This document shows positions 5,493 to 11,689 of a stretch of 11,689 bases of DNA, one piece after another; positions within the stretch are counted from its first letter, which is position 1, and every line of letters starts with the position of its first letter. The stretch spans positions 1 to 11,689 of the forward strand of contig JAZNXI010000170.1 of assembly GCA_045593825.1 (NCBI GenBank). The letters run 5' to 3'. Source of the DNA: SIG299 sp045593825. Its GTDB lineage: Bacteria; Bacillota; Clostridia; Lachnospirales; Lachnospiraceae. The notes under the pieces are model-generated. The model saw only the letters and a program-made list of their open reading frames with translations. It searched no databases and had not been told where the DNA came from. A program made the translations under genes and the position numbers.

Positions 5493-7259
5493 TTAAAACC
5501 CTCTCACCAGTTCCTCAATCTCCTGCTCATTCAGCACCTTACACTTTTTATCCTGAATTGCATACACTCTGGTGCACGCACTGAGCACAGTAGGTCTGTG
5601 AGTAGTGACGATACAGGTTCTTGGATTTTCATCACTCATGATATTTTTCAGCACTTTACGCTCCGTTGCCACATCAAGGGCAGATGTTGCCTCATCCAAA
5701 AGCAAAATCGGAGTATCTCGAAGCAGCGCTCTGGCAATGGAAAGGCGCTGCGCCTGTCCTTCAGAGAAACCACCGCCACGCTCCTGCACCTTACTGTGAA
5801 TGCCATCCGGAAGCTTGCTGACAAAGTCCCAAGCGCAGGCAAGCTCTAGCGCTTTTTGGATTTCTTCCTCCGTGGCATCTTCCTTTATGTTGCGCATATT
5901 TTCGGCAATGGTACCGGAAAACATGGTATTGCCCTGCGGCACATAGGAAAACAGGAAACGGGTAGATGGGGTCAAATCCACACTCTCGTTGCTCCAATTG
6001 CCTCTTAAATGGGCTTCGCCGGACTGCCCCGCAATCAGAGAAAGGATCAGACGAAGCATGGTGGTCTTTCCTTCACCGGATGGTCCCACCAAGGCAACAA
6101 TTTCACCCGGATTGACTTCTAGAGACGCTCCGTCAAACACTTTGGTACCTGTTTTATAAGCATAGGCCACATCATTTACCCGTAGGCTGATACCCTTCTG
6201 CTTGTTCTGTTCCCAAAACGATTTCACATCATCTTTATTGCTGTAATCTTCCCGCGGCATCTCCACAATGTCCATAAGACGGCCTGCCGAAGTAGTCAGG
6301 CTGATAATGGACGGAATCAGCGATGTCAAGTTATGTACACTTCCGGTTAAGGTGCCGGAAAGCCCTAAAAACATGGTCATGGAGCCGTAAGTAATGGCAC
6401 CGCTCCACACCCGGTAAATGCCCCAGGCATATGCGGAATAAGATACCAGCATACTTACCAAAGATAAAATAAAACTCGTTCCCATGGACATACGCTGGAA
6501 TTCCAGACGCATATCGATATATTCCTTTTGAAGCCTTTTTAATTTTCCGGTATATGCACCGGTTAAATCAAAGGCCTTAATTGTCTGAATATTGGAAAAT
6601 GCCTCCTGGTTAAAACCGGACATTTTTGCCCCCATGGACGCACTTCGCTTATTGTTGTTTACCATGCGGTTCATCAAAGTCTTGGACATAATCAGGCTGA
6701 CCGGCATTCCGAGAAACGCAAAAATCACAAAGGAAACGTCATGATATGCCATTACCACCAATGCACTGATAAAACGGAACACGGTGATAATCAGGTTTGG
6801 CACGAAATTCAACACGCCGGAAGATATAGCAGATGCGTCGCTTCCCCAACGGGTCAGCAAATCACCGGTATGATATCCGGTTAAAGATTCCCAGTCCGTT
6901 ACCAGAATCTTGGAAAAAATGTCAGACTTGATTTCTGCATCCACCTTCATACTGATATAGCTAGACGCATAATTAGAAATCTGGTTCATAACGGTGGTAC
7001 CCACGTTGAGGCCTATCATAATGGCAAAGGTTTCCACCACCTTGCCGGTTTGATGCCCGGTAATAATGTCTACCAGGTCACGGGATACCAGACTGGAAAA
7101 CAGGCTGACCACCGTGCCCACCATACCCAGCGCCGTGTAGAAAATCATTGCTTTCCAATAGTGACGGGCATAGGAATATATCCACTTGGTCTGCAGCCAC
7201 ATTTCCTGCAGGCGGCCTTCTTTTATTCGGTTGAGGTAAAATTTGATGCGTTGTTTCAT
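5493..7259 (-). CDS. ABC exporter (fused membrane and ATPase domains, MsbA/peptide-exporter type)
   Basis: A 588-residue half-transporter that should dimerise in the cytoplasmic membrane and export its cargo using ATP. About residues 30-330 form the six-helix type-1 exporter membrane domain. The ATPase has Walker A GPSGEGKTT (392-400), Q-loop VPQGN (440-444), signature FSEGQ (498-502, a variant of LSGGQ), Walker B ILLLDEATSALD (518-529) and the H-loop His554. There is no N-terminal C39 peptidase domain, so it cannot itself cut a double-glycine leader; the nearby S24/S26 peptidase could supply that step. It lies between the two leader-protein genes, convergent with the first and downstream of the second. 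I infer that it exports their products. The start ATG has only a weak purine-rich site upstream. The cargo is not determinable from sequence. Confidence 0.9.
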   Translation of the reverse strand: MKQRIKFYLNRIKEGRLQEMWLQTKWIYSYARHYWKAMIFYTALGMVGTVVSLFSSLVSRDLVDIITGHQTGKVVETFAIMIGLNVGTTVMNQISNYASSYISMKVDAEIKSDIFSKILVTDWESLTGYHTGDLLTRWGSDASAISSGVLNFVPNLIITVFRFISALVVMAYHDVSFVIFAFLGMPVSLIMSKTLMNRMVNNNKRSASMGAKMSGFNQEAFSNIQTIKAFDLTGAYTGKLKRLQKEYIDMRLEFQRMSMGTSFILSLVSMLVSYSAYAWGIYRVWSGAITYGSMTMFLGLSGTLTGSVHNLTSLIPSIISLTTSAGRLMDIVEMPREDYSNKDDVKSFWEQNKQKGISLRVNDVAYAYKTGTKVFDGASLEVNPGEIVALVGPSGEGKTTMLRLILSLIAGQSGEAHLRGNWSNESVDLTPSTRFLFSYVPQGNTMFSGTIAENMRNIKEDATEEEIQKALELACAWDFVSKLPDGIHSKVQERGGGFSEGQAQRLSIARALLRDTPILLLDEATSALDVATERKVLKNIMSDENPRTCIVTTHRPTVLSACTRVYAIQDKKCKVLNEQEIEELVRGF

Positions 7260-7449
7260 GAGATACGTCTTTCTTGTTACAAAAATAATTTAGTAATCTG
7301 CCAGATGACTATTTTTATTTTACTACTTTGGGAGCCAATTGGCAAATTATAAATATAGTTGTCTATATACTGTATTTTTTATCACTAACTCATTCTGATT
7401 TTATATACGTAAACTATCAACCTTGTATTTCTAAATACAATTACATAAA
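7260..7449 (-). promoter_or_regulatory. Upstream region of the ABC exporter gene with two palindromes
   Basis: This AT-rich stretch follows the terminator of leader protein 2 and has no gene. It holds an 18-base inverted repeat, TTGTATTT-2-AAATACAA (7423-7440), and a perfect palindrome, GCCAATTGGC (7334-7343). A TATAAT on the minus strand at 7346-7351, directly beside the second palindrome, could be a -10, but its -35 is poor. The palindromes look like operators; which regulator would bind is unknown. The leader to the ABC start would be about 80 bases. Confidence 0.4.
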
Positions 7450-7474
7450 AACAGAGGCACAAAATGCCTCTGTT
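7450..7474 (-). terminator. Intrinsic terminator after leader-bearing protein 2
   Basis: AACAGAGGCA (7450-7459) pairs perfectly with TGCCTCTGTT (7465-7474) around a five-base loop; on the minus strand it is followed by TTTTATG. It is 21 bases past the stop codon, separating the small gene from the ABC exporter gene. Confidence 0.87.
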
Positions 7475-7495
7475 CAAAATTGAAACCGTTTTATA

Positions 7496-7927
7496 CTAAT
7501 AATTTCCTAAATGATCATGTTGGCTACATATTTCATTACAAATTACCCAACCAGAAATCTTATCTCCAACATTACCAAGTGAATTAGCAGAGTCGACTGG
7601 TTTTACCACAAGATTTCCCAATCCTGCAGTCTGTTCTAATTCAAAATGCTGACTGAAATCAATAGTTATCTTCTTGGTTCCATCTCCTGATACATATTGA
7701 CCTCCAGATACATATTCAACAGGATAAGCAAATTCAAACGTAACAGTCTGTGATGTAGAGTGATGTGTTGCATTATGCTGTCCATCTACTTGATATGTAT
7801 AATTTAAGTTTCCAGTTTCTGCTGCTTGTACCATGGTTGCTGTAGCAAGAAAGCATCCACTCGCTGCATACACACCTTCTGCTAATCCTTCGTTTACCAT
7901 TACTACCGGTTTTTCATAATTCTTCAT
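7496..7927 (-). CDS. Leader-bearing small protein 2 (putative RiPP-like or exported substrate)
   Basis: A 143-residue protein, not recognised as a characterised family. It begins MKNYEKPVV...AEGVYAASG, matching leader protein 1 at 16 of 24 positions, with the last nine residues of the leader identical. The residue after AASG is Cys25 here and His25 in protein 1. The downstream ~119 residues alternate polar and hydrophobic residues (TVTFEFAYPVEYV, KKITIDF, GNLVVKPV, ISGWVICNEIC), suggesting a beta-rich extracellular domain. Cys25, Cys130 and Cys134 are the only cysteines. The start at 7927 is set by AAAGGGG (7937-7943), nine bases upstream; an ATG at 7960 would put that site inside the coding region and is rejected. 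It has its own promoter and terminator, so it is a single-gene unit. It is inferred to be a second substrate of the same kinase, peptidase and exporter. Confidence 0.72.
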   Translation of the reverse strand: MKNYEKPVVMVNEGLAEGVYAASGCFLATATMVQAAETGNLNYTYQVDGQHNATHHSTSQTVTFEFAYPVEYVSGGQYVSGDGTKKITIDFSQHFELEQTAGLGNLVVKPVDSANSLGNVGDKISGWVICNEICSQHDHLGNY

Positions 7928-7936
7928 ATTTCTATT

Positions 7937-7943
7937 CCCCTTT
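7937..7943 (-). promoter_or_regulatory. Ribosome binding site of leader-bearing protein 2
   Basis: AAAGGGG on the minus strand, nine bases before the ATG at 7925-7927. Sequence and spacing are the same as for leader protein 1, and it rules out the longer reading frame starting at 7960. Confidence 0.78.
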
Positions 7944-7976
7944 CTTATGAAAAAAAGCACCAGTTTCTACATTCAA

Positions 7977-8010
7977 ATTATAGCACTTTTTTCCTGTTAT
8001 GTAAAGCAAT
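7977..8010 (-). promoter_or_regulatory. Promoter of leader-bearing protein 2, with conserved -35 block
   Basis: On the minus strand TTTACA (8000-8005) and TATAAT (7977-7982) are 17 bases apart, with an A-run and a TGC just before the -10. ATTGCTTTACATAACA (7995-8010) is the near-copy of the block in front of leader protein 1. The transcript leader is about 43 bases. Confidence 0.78.
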
Positions 8011-8059
8011 TCTGCCTTGTTTCTGTTATCACACGCTGTCACTCTGTTCCTTTATCACA
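7993..8059 (-). repeat. Short imperfect direct repeats upstream of leader protein 2
   Basis: Three related stretches on the minus strand, GATAAAGGAACA, GATAACAGAAACA and ATAACAGGAA, occur at roughly 26- to 29-base steps. The last runs into the promoter spacer. They could be binding sites for a regulator, but the sequence is AT-rich and the copies are imperfect, so chance is possible. Confidence 0.3.
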
Positions 8060-8138
8060 ATAAAGCACTTCGCAAGTTTAGCATATTATGTCGATTTTGT
8101 AAAGTCTTTTTAAGAATTTTCGAAAATTTTTGTTGAGA

Positions 8139-10907
8139 TTATTTAAATAACCTTATTTCCCTCATTATTCTGCTTCTGCGGCTTGCTTCTTTTAAAATAT
8201 CCCAGGTGGCAGTCTTTCTGAAATTCTTATTATTCCTCATAAACCTCACCAAAGTTGCAACCCATAAAAACGGCCAGAAAACAAAACATTTGCCGGCCTT
8301 TGGATAATTCAACCGCATCTGATGATGAAATTCTCTCACATAATCCGAAAATCTGGTACCACGCAAAACTACCATACGGTTATTGTTGGATTTACCAAAT
8401 TCTTCAGCATCAAGGATTTCCCTCATGAAAGCGTCTACCTGATACTCGCCGGATAAATCCATCCACTCTACCAAAGATTCCTGTAACCCTAAAAAACGGA
8501 TGCAGGAAAGGGTTACCATATCTGAAAATCCCTTCAGCCCCATTCGTTCCACCAGTTCCAAATACTTCTGATGCTCCTCCAATGGCAAAGGCTTTTGCCA
8601 AAACATAACCCAGTCACACAACAAGCGGAGGCCAAATCCGGAACGCAGGAAATGCTGTAACATATGAATCAATAATTCAAATGCGTAATAGGCTCCCGGC
8701 AGTACCGGAAGTTCTATGCCCATTACATTTTCTGTTACTACACAGCCCTCAAGCTCTGCCAAAAGCTTTTGCAGTTCCTTGTTTGTTTTTTCGTTGTCAA
8801 ATGGCTCGGCCAACATGGTATGAAGTTCGACTTCAATTCCCTCCAACGTAGAAAAACTCACATGATGCAATGCAGCCTGTTCTTCTTTAATTCGCAAGCC
8901 TGCCTGCAAAAATATCTGTTTTACCTTTTCCAGTTCCTCCGGATTCAAAAGAAGCAGATCTACATCTCCCGACTTACGAAGCTCCGGCACCGGATAATAG
9001 GCACCAATAGTTACTCCCTTTAAAATAACAGAGGAAATTTTATGTTCTGCTAACAACTTAGTTAAATAATTGCTTAAAAACAGTAGCCGGTATTGCTGAA
9101 GTACCGTTTGTGTGGCGGCTGTATGCACTTCCGCCTGCAGTGCCTCCGGCAATCTGTTTTCTTCACACACTTCGGAATATAATGTTGGCCGCACACCATG
9201 CATCTTGGCAATCCGCAACAGATTTTTCCATTCTGCATCCGTCATTGCTTCCGGCACATCATTTTTCCCTAACAGACTGTTCCGTAATAAGGTAAATAAC
9301 GTCTGTTCTTCCTTGGAAAATAACACCTGCTCCGTCTCTACTTTAGAGTCCGTTTTATTCTTCCAAAGTTTTTTAATCTTCTTTAGCACATAAGAAAAAG
9401 TCTTACTCCGGCAATACACAAGTAAGAAAATCAGATTTGGCACCAAAATGCAACAAAGCATCCGCAATACAAACTGATGGAACAAACCGCCGGAAATCTG
9501 TTTGCACAAAGCATCGGTAATCCACCAAGAAAAACCGGTTATCAATAAATATCCGGCATATCTGTAAAAGTAGTCCCTTAACGGCGCTTTCAATCTATGC
9601 TTATACAACATATACGGCTCCACCCAAAAGGAGGTTGCAAGTGTACTGCATAAGGTACCGATAAATATTCCAATGACTCCGTAATAATATCCTAACACCA
9701 CAGAAATCACCAAATTTATGATTGCCTCTGCCAACGATTTATACCGGTCATACCAAAACAGACCAAGGGAATCCCTGAAAACCAAGGTAGCCTGCCTCAT
9801 CCCCGTAAAATAGAAATTGAGGCATAACACCAAGGTGATTTCTGCACTAAAAATGTACTGTTGTCCGAAACTCATTCCCACGAATGGGGTAAGGAGTTCA
9901 TACAAACATATGGCGGCAAATCCAAACATCCACTGTCCAATAAAAAATGCCGCTTCGAAAACCCGTTTTACCTTTGCATTGCTTTCTTCTACACCAAGAT
10001 TTCCCACACTTGCGGTAATACCCTGAAACGCCTGGTTCAATACCTGCCGTACCGAACCGATAATGAGAAAGTAGTTGGAGTAAATACCCACGCTGACAAT
10101 TCCCACTAAAGATGACAGCAGCAAATTATCCGTATTATTTACTACCACATCTCCCACCTTATGCATGAGCATAGCCCGGACATTTTGGGAGATTTCTTTC
10201 TTTTCTTTCTTAGTAAGCGACACAACCTGCTTGTCCTTCAAATACGGATACATGCGGTTTGCCCTGCAAGACAATGCTATATTATTGAGCAGAGTACAAA
10301 CCAATAGCAAGGCTAAAAACAACACGAAGTTTTTTGTTGTCAGCAATACTATCATCTGCAAAACATTTTGCAAAATTAAGAAAACCGTATGATACACCAC
10401 TCCGATATAGCTCAGCTGATGTGCATCAATCAGGGTCTTCTTATATATCATCAAATAGGAAACCACGGAACTTGCCAGATACATCAAATACAGCAAGGTA
10501 ATATGCTCTACCTGTGTCTGATTTTTAATCAGAACATCCAAAAACGGCACGATTAACAGGCCTGCTGCCAAAACAACAGCGGCCACTATGCGATAAAGTT
10601 TCTTGTATAACTGCATTAAGGCTTTCTGTTTTTCGATGTCCTTTTCCGCAATCGGTTTATACAAAGCATACGTAATTGCGGTTCCGATACCAAGCTCCGA
10701 CAACGCCAGCACATTCAGAATGTCGGTAAACAGGCCGTTAATGCCCACGTACTCTTCACTCAACGTATGCGTGAACACTACCCTGGTACAAAAACCAAGC
10801 AGGATGGCAATCACTCTTGCTATCATAGCCACTGTAGTGTTTCTGGCTGAGTATTCCGTACGGCTTTTTTCTTCCCTATTCAGTTGTGCTGCCTGTTGTC
10901 CGTTCAA
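8139..10907 (-). CDS. Wzx-like flippase fused to a PF14907-type nucleotidyltransferase
   Basis: A 922-residue fusion. Residues 1 to about 510 are a multi-helix membrane protein of the polysaccharide-flippase type (Wzx/MATE-like, with ARNTTVAMIARVIAILLGF opening helix 1), which would move lipid-linked glycan across the membrane. After a charged linker (about 505-535) follows a soluble domain resembling the uncharacterised nucleotidyltransferase family PF14907: LKG (629-631), RKSGDVDLLL with the presumed metal-binding Asp pair (644-653), VELH (693-696), SGFGLRLLCDW (756-766), and an aromatic tail near 870-890. Members of this family occur beside kinases in lasso clusters and elsewhere; the transferred group is unknown. 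The start is TTG at 10907, with GGAGGT (10916-10921) eight bases upstream, overlapping the Stealth gene by 32 bases, so the two are translationally linked. The frame is open without a break through the junction, so the fusion looks genuine. Confidence 0.85.
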   Translation of the reverse strand: MNGQQAAQLNREEKSRTEYSARNTTVAMIARVIAILLGFCTRVVFTHTLSEEYVGINGLFTDILNVLALSELGIGTAITYALYKPIAEKDIEKQKALMQLYKKLYRIVAAVVLAAGLLIVPFLDVLIKNQTQVEHITLLYLMYLASSVVSYLMIYKKTLIDAHQLSYIGVVYHTVFLILQNVLQMIVLLTTKNFVLFLALLLVCTLLNNIALSCRANRMYPYLKDKQVVSLTKKEKKEISQNVRAMLMHKVGDVVVNNTDNLLLSSLVGIVSVGIYSNYFLIIGSVRQVLNQAFQGITASVGNLGVEESNAKVKRVFEAAFFIGQWMFGFAAICLYELLTPFVGMSFGQQYIFSAEITLVLCLNFYFTGMRQATLVFRDSLGLFWYDRYKSLAEAIINLVISVVLGYYYGVIGIFIGTLCSTLATSFWVEPYMLYKHRLKAPLRDYFYRYAGYLLITGFSWWITDALCKQISGGLFHQFVLRMLCCILVPNLIFLLVYCRSKTFSYVLKKIKKLWKNKTDSKVETEQVLFSKEEQTLFTLLRNSLLGKNDVPEAMTDAEWKNLLRIAKMHGVRPTLYSEVCEENRLPEALQAEVHTAATQTVLQQYRLLFLSNYLTKLLAEHKISSVILKGVTIGAYYPVPELRKSGDVDLLLLNPEELEKVKQIFLQAGLRIKEEQAALHHVSFSTLEGIEVELHTMLAEPFDNEKTNKELQKLLAELEGCVVTENVMGIELPVLPGAYYAFELLIHMLQHFLRSGFGLRLLCDWVMFWQKPLPLEEHQKYLELVERMGLKGFSDMVTLSCIRFLGLQESLVEWMDLSGEYQVDAFMREILDAEEFGKSNNNRMVVLRGTRFSDYVREFHHQMRLNYPKAGKCFVFWPFLWVATLVRFMRNNKNFRKTATWDILKEASRRSRIMREIRLFK

Positions 10908-11689
10908 AAGATGATACCTCCGGAAGGATTTCTGAAAATGCCTGCTGCACTTCCTGTTTTACACGGTCAAAATCTGCACCGATATCTCCGTCATTGATGC
11001 AGATGATTTTTTTCTGCTGTTTCTTTATTGTCTGTAACAATTTTTTGTTTTCTGTATCAATATTGAAATACCGGAAATGCTTCAACACATTGGTCGGTAC
11101 AAAGTTGTTGGAGAGCTTCTGCCATTCGCGGAACAAATATGGTGTTACATCTCCGTTGCTACGGAACCGGTACGTCGACACTTCCTTTAACAGTTCCTCT
11201 TCTTTTTCCCAAATTTCATGGAAGGTTTCCTTCAGATAAGGGGAAGGCCCGTGCACCGTAAAGAAACCGGTATACAGAGGAAACGCCATTTCCAGCATGT
11301 TATAAAAGAAATATAACGGTGGATAACCCGGTTTAAAATAATTTCCCGGATGCTGCCGTACATTCTCTCTTTTATTAAAATACTTACAAAGTACCAAGGA
11401 ATTATTGAGATACAGATGTGACATGACCGGATTTTTCGGATTTGCCACCACCGGCTGAAAAGCTAACATATCACATGGTTTGCCATTCTTAAAAAACACA
11501 TCCGGTGTTACCTTATCCACCAAATAGAAGTCATCATTGAAATACACAAAATGCTCTGATAACCCTTCAATTTTGTGCATGTAAAGTTCCAACACATTAG
11601 AATTAAACATTGGAAGATACTCCTCCGGAATATAGTCCTCATGCTTCACAATATGAAGCTTAGGATTACTTGTATCCAGCCATTCCGGC
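10876..11689 (-). CDS. Stealth-family sugar-phosphate transferase, C-terminal part (5' end outside window)
   Basis: The frame is open to the window edge. Thirteen more codons upstream of the internal GTG at 11649 read PEWLDTSNPKLHI and join smoothly to VKHEDYIPEEYLPMFNSN, so the gene starts outside and the GTG is not the start. Stealth marks are IPEEYLPMFNSNVLELYMHKIEGLSEHFVYFNDDFYL (conserved region 2, with the acidic YFNDD), then SHLYLNNSLVL...RQHPGNYF...YPLYTGFFTVHGPSPY (region 3), and a short C-terminal region 4 (ICINDGD...FDRVKQEVQQAFSEILP). These enzymes transfer sugar-1-phosphate to make phosphodiester-linked capsule or surface glycans. Its end overlaps the start of the flippase fusion by 32 bases, so both belong to one operon for a surface phosphoglycan. 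Donor and acceptor sugars cannot be read from the sequence. The promoter is outside the window. Confidence 0.9.
   Translation of the reverse strand, partial: PEWLDTSNPKLHIVKHEDYIPEEYLPMFNSNVLELYMHKIEGLSEHFVYFNDDFYLVDKVTPDVFFKNGKPCDMLAFQPVVANPKNPVMSHLYLNNSLVLCKYFNKRENVRQHPGNYFKPGYPPLYFFYNMLEMAFPLYTGFFTVHGPSPYLKETFHEIWEKEEELLKEVSTYRFRSNGDVTPYLFREWQKLSNNFVPTNVLKHFRYFNIDTENKKLLQTIKKQQKKIICINDGDIGADFDRVKQEVQQAFSEILPEVSSFERTTGSTTE
10916..10921 (-). promoter_or_regulatory. Ribosome binding site selecting the TTG start of the flippase fusion
   Basis: GGAGGT on the minus strand lies eight bases before TTG at 10905-10907, inside the end of the Stealth gene. It supports the rare TTG start and translational coupling. 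Confidence 0.75.

Noticed and set aside
7850..7927. Lipoprotein lipobox (ASGC) in leader protein 2
   Set aside because: Cys follows AASG, but the preceding leader is polar with no hydrophobic core, and the paralogous protein has His at that position.
3195..7960. Lasso peptide cluster
   Set aside because: The kinase and nucleotidyltransferase resemble lasso accessory enzymes, but there is no asparagine-synthetase-like cyclase or transglutaminase-like leader peptidase, and the small proteins are too long and lack a plausible ring acceptor arrangement.
7925..7960. Longer start of leader protein 2 at 7960
   Set aside because: The added 11 residues run through the AAAGGGG ribosome site, and the shared leader begins exactly at the ATG of 7927.
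8115..8128. AATTTTCGAAAATT palindrome as terminator of the flippase fusion
   Set aside because: The 14-base palindrome is pure AT except the centre, leaves almost no loop and has no clear U-tract; it is too weak to call.
11647..11649. GTG as start of the Stealth gene
   Set aside because: The frame stays open upstream to the window edge and the extra residues match the Stealth conserved region, so the gene begins outside the window.

Overview
The window looks like a Gram-positive Clostridia genome, most likely a Lachnospiraceae-type gut bacterium. This rests on a leucine T-box in front of leuS, the Mrp-NifX fusion with a Cys/His-rich tail, sigma-A type promoters, strong AAGGAG/GGGAGG ribosome sites and moderate GC. 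The genus cannot be fixed from the sequence alone. No tRNA, rRNA, CRISPR array or insertion sequence is visible.

Left part (about 1-3200, all minus strand) is housekeeping. It holds the 5' end of leuS (leucyl-tRNA synthetase) with its promoter and a T-box leader whose specifier reads CUC. Next come an aldose-1-epimerase (LacX/GalM-like) and an Mrp/NBP35-type Fe-S carrier ATPase fused to a NifX-like domain, with its own promoter and a strong terminator. The leuS frame closes at two stops in the first 21 bases of the window, far too early for the family.

Middle part (about 3195-8000) is the most interesting. A divergent pair encodes an S24/S26 (Ser-His type) peptidase on the minus strand and a PqqD-like/HprK-like kinase fusion on the plus strand. 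The kinase gene is followed by a 116-aa protein on the plus strand, then convergently by an ABC exporter without a C39 peptidase domain (minus), and then a 143-aa protein (minus). The two small proteins share a nearly identical 24-residue N-terminus (MKxYEKPxV...AEGVYAASG). They have unrelated downstream sequences and nearly identical promoters and ribosome sites. This is the signature of a leader-guided substrate family: a PqqD-type recognition domain, a kinase, a peptidase, an exporter and two leader-bearing substrates. I infer a RiPP-like or leader-dependent protein maturation and export system. It is reminiscent of the accessory set of kinase-containing lasso peptide clusters but has no lasso cyclase.

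Right part (8139 to the end, minus strand) is a surface-polysaccharide unit. It has the C-terminal part of a Stealth-family sugar-phosphate transferase (open at the window edge), overlapping by 32 bases with a 922-aa protein. That protein fuses a Wzx-like flippase to a PF14907-type nucleotidyltransferase. Proteins of the latter type also occur in kinase-containing lasso clusters, so this gene may link the surface-glycan locus with the leader-peptide system.
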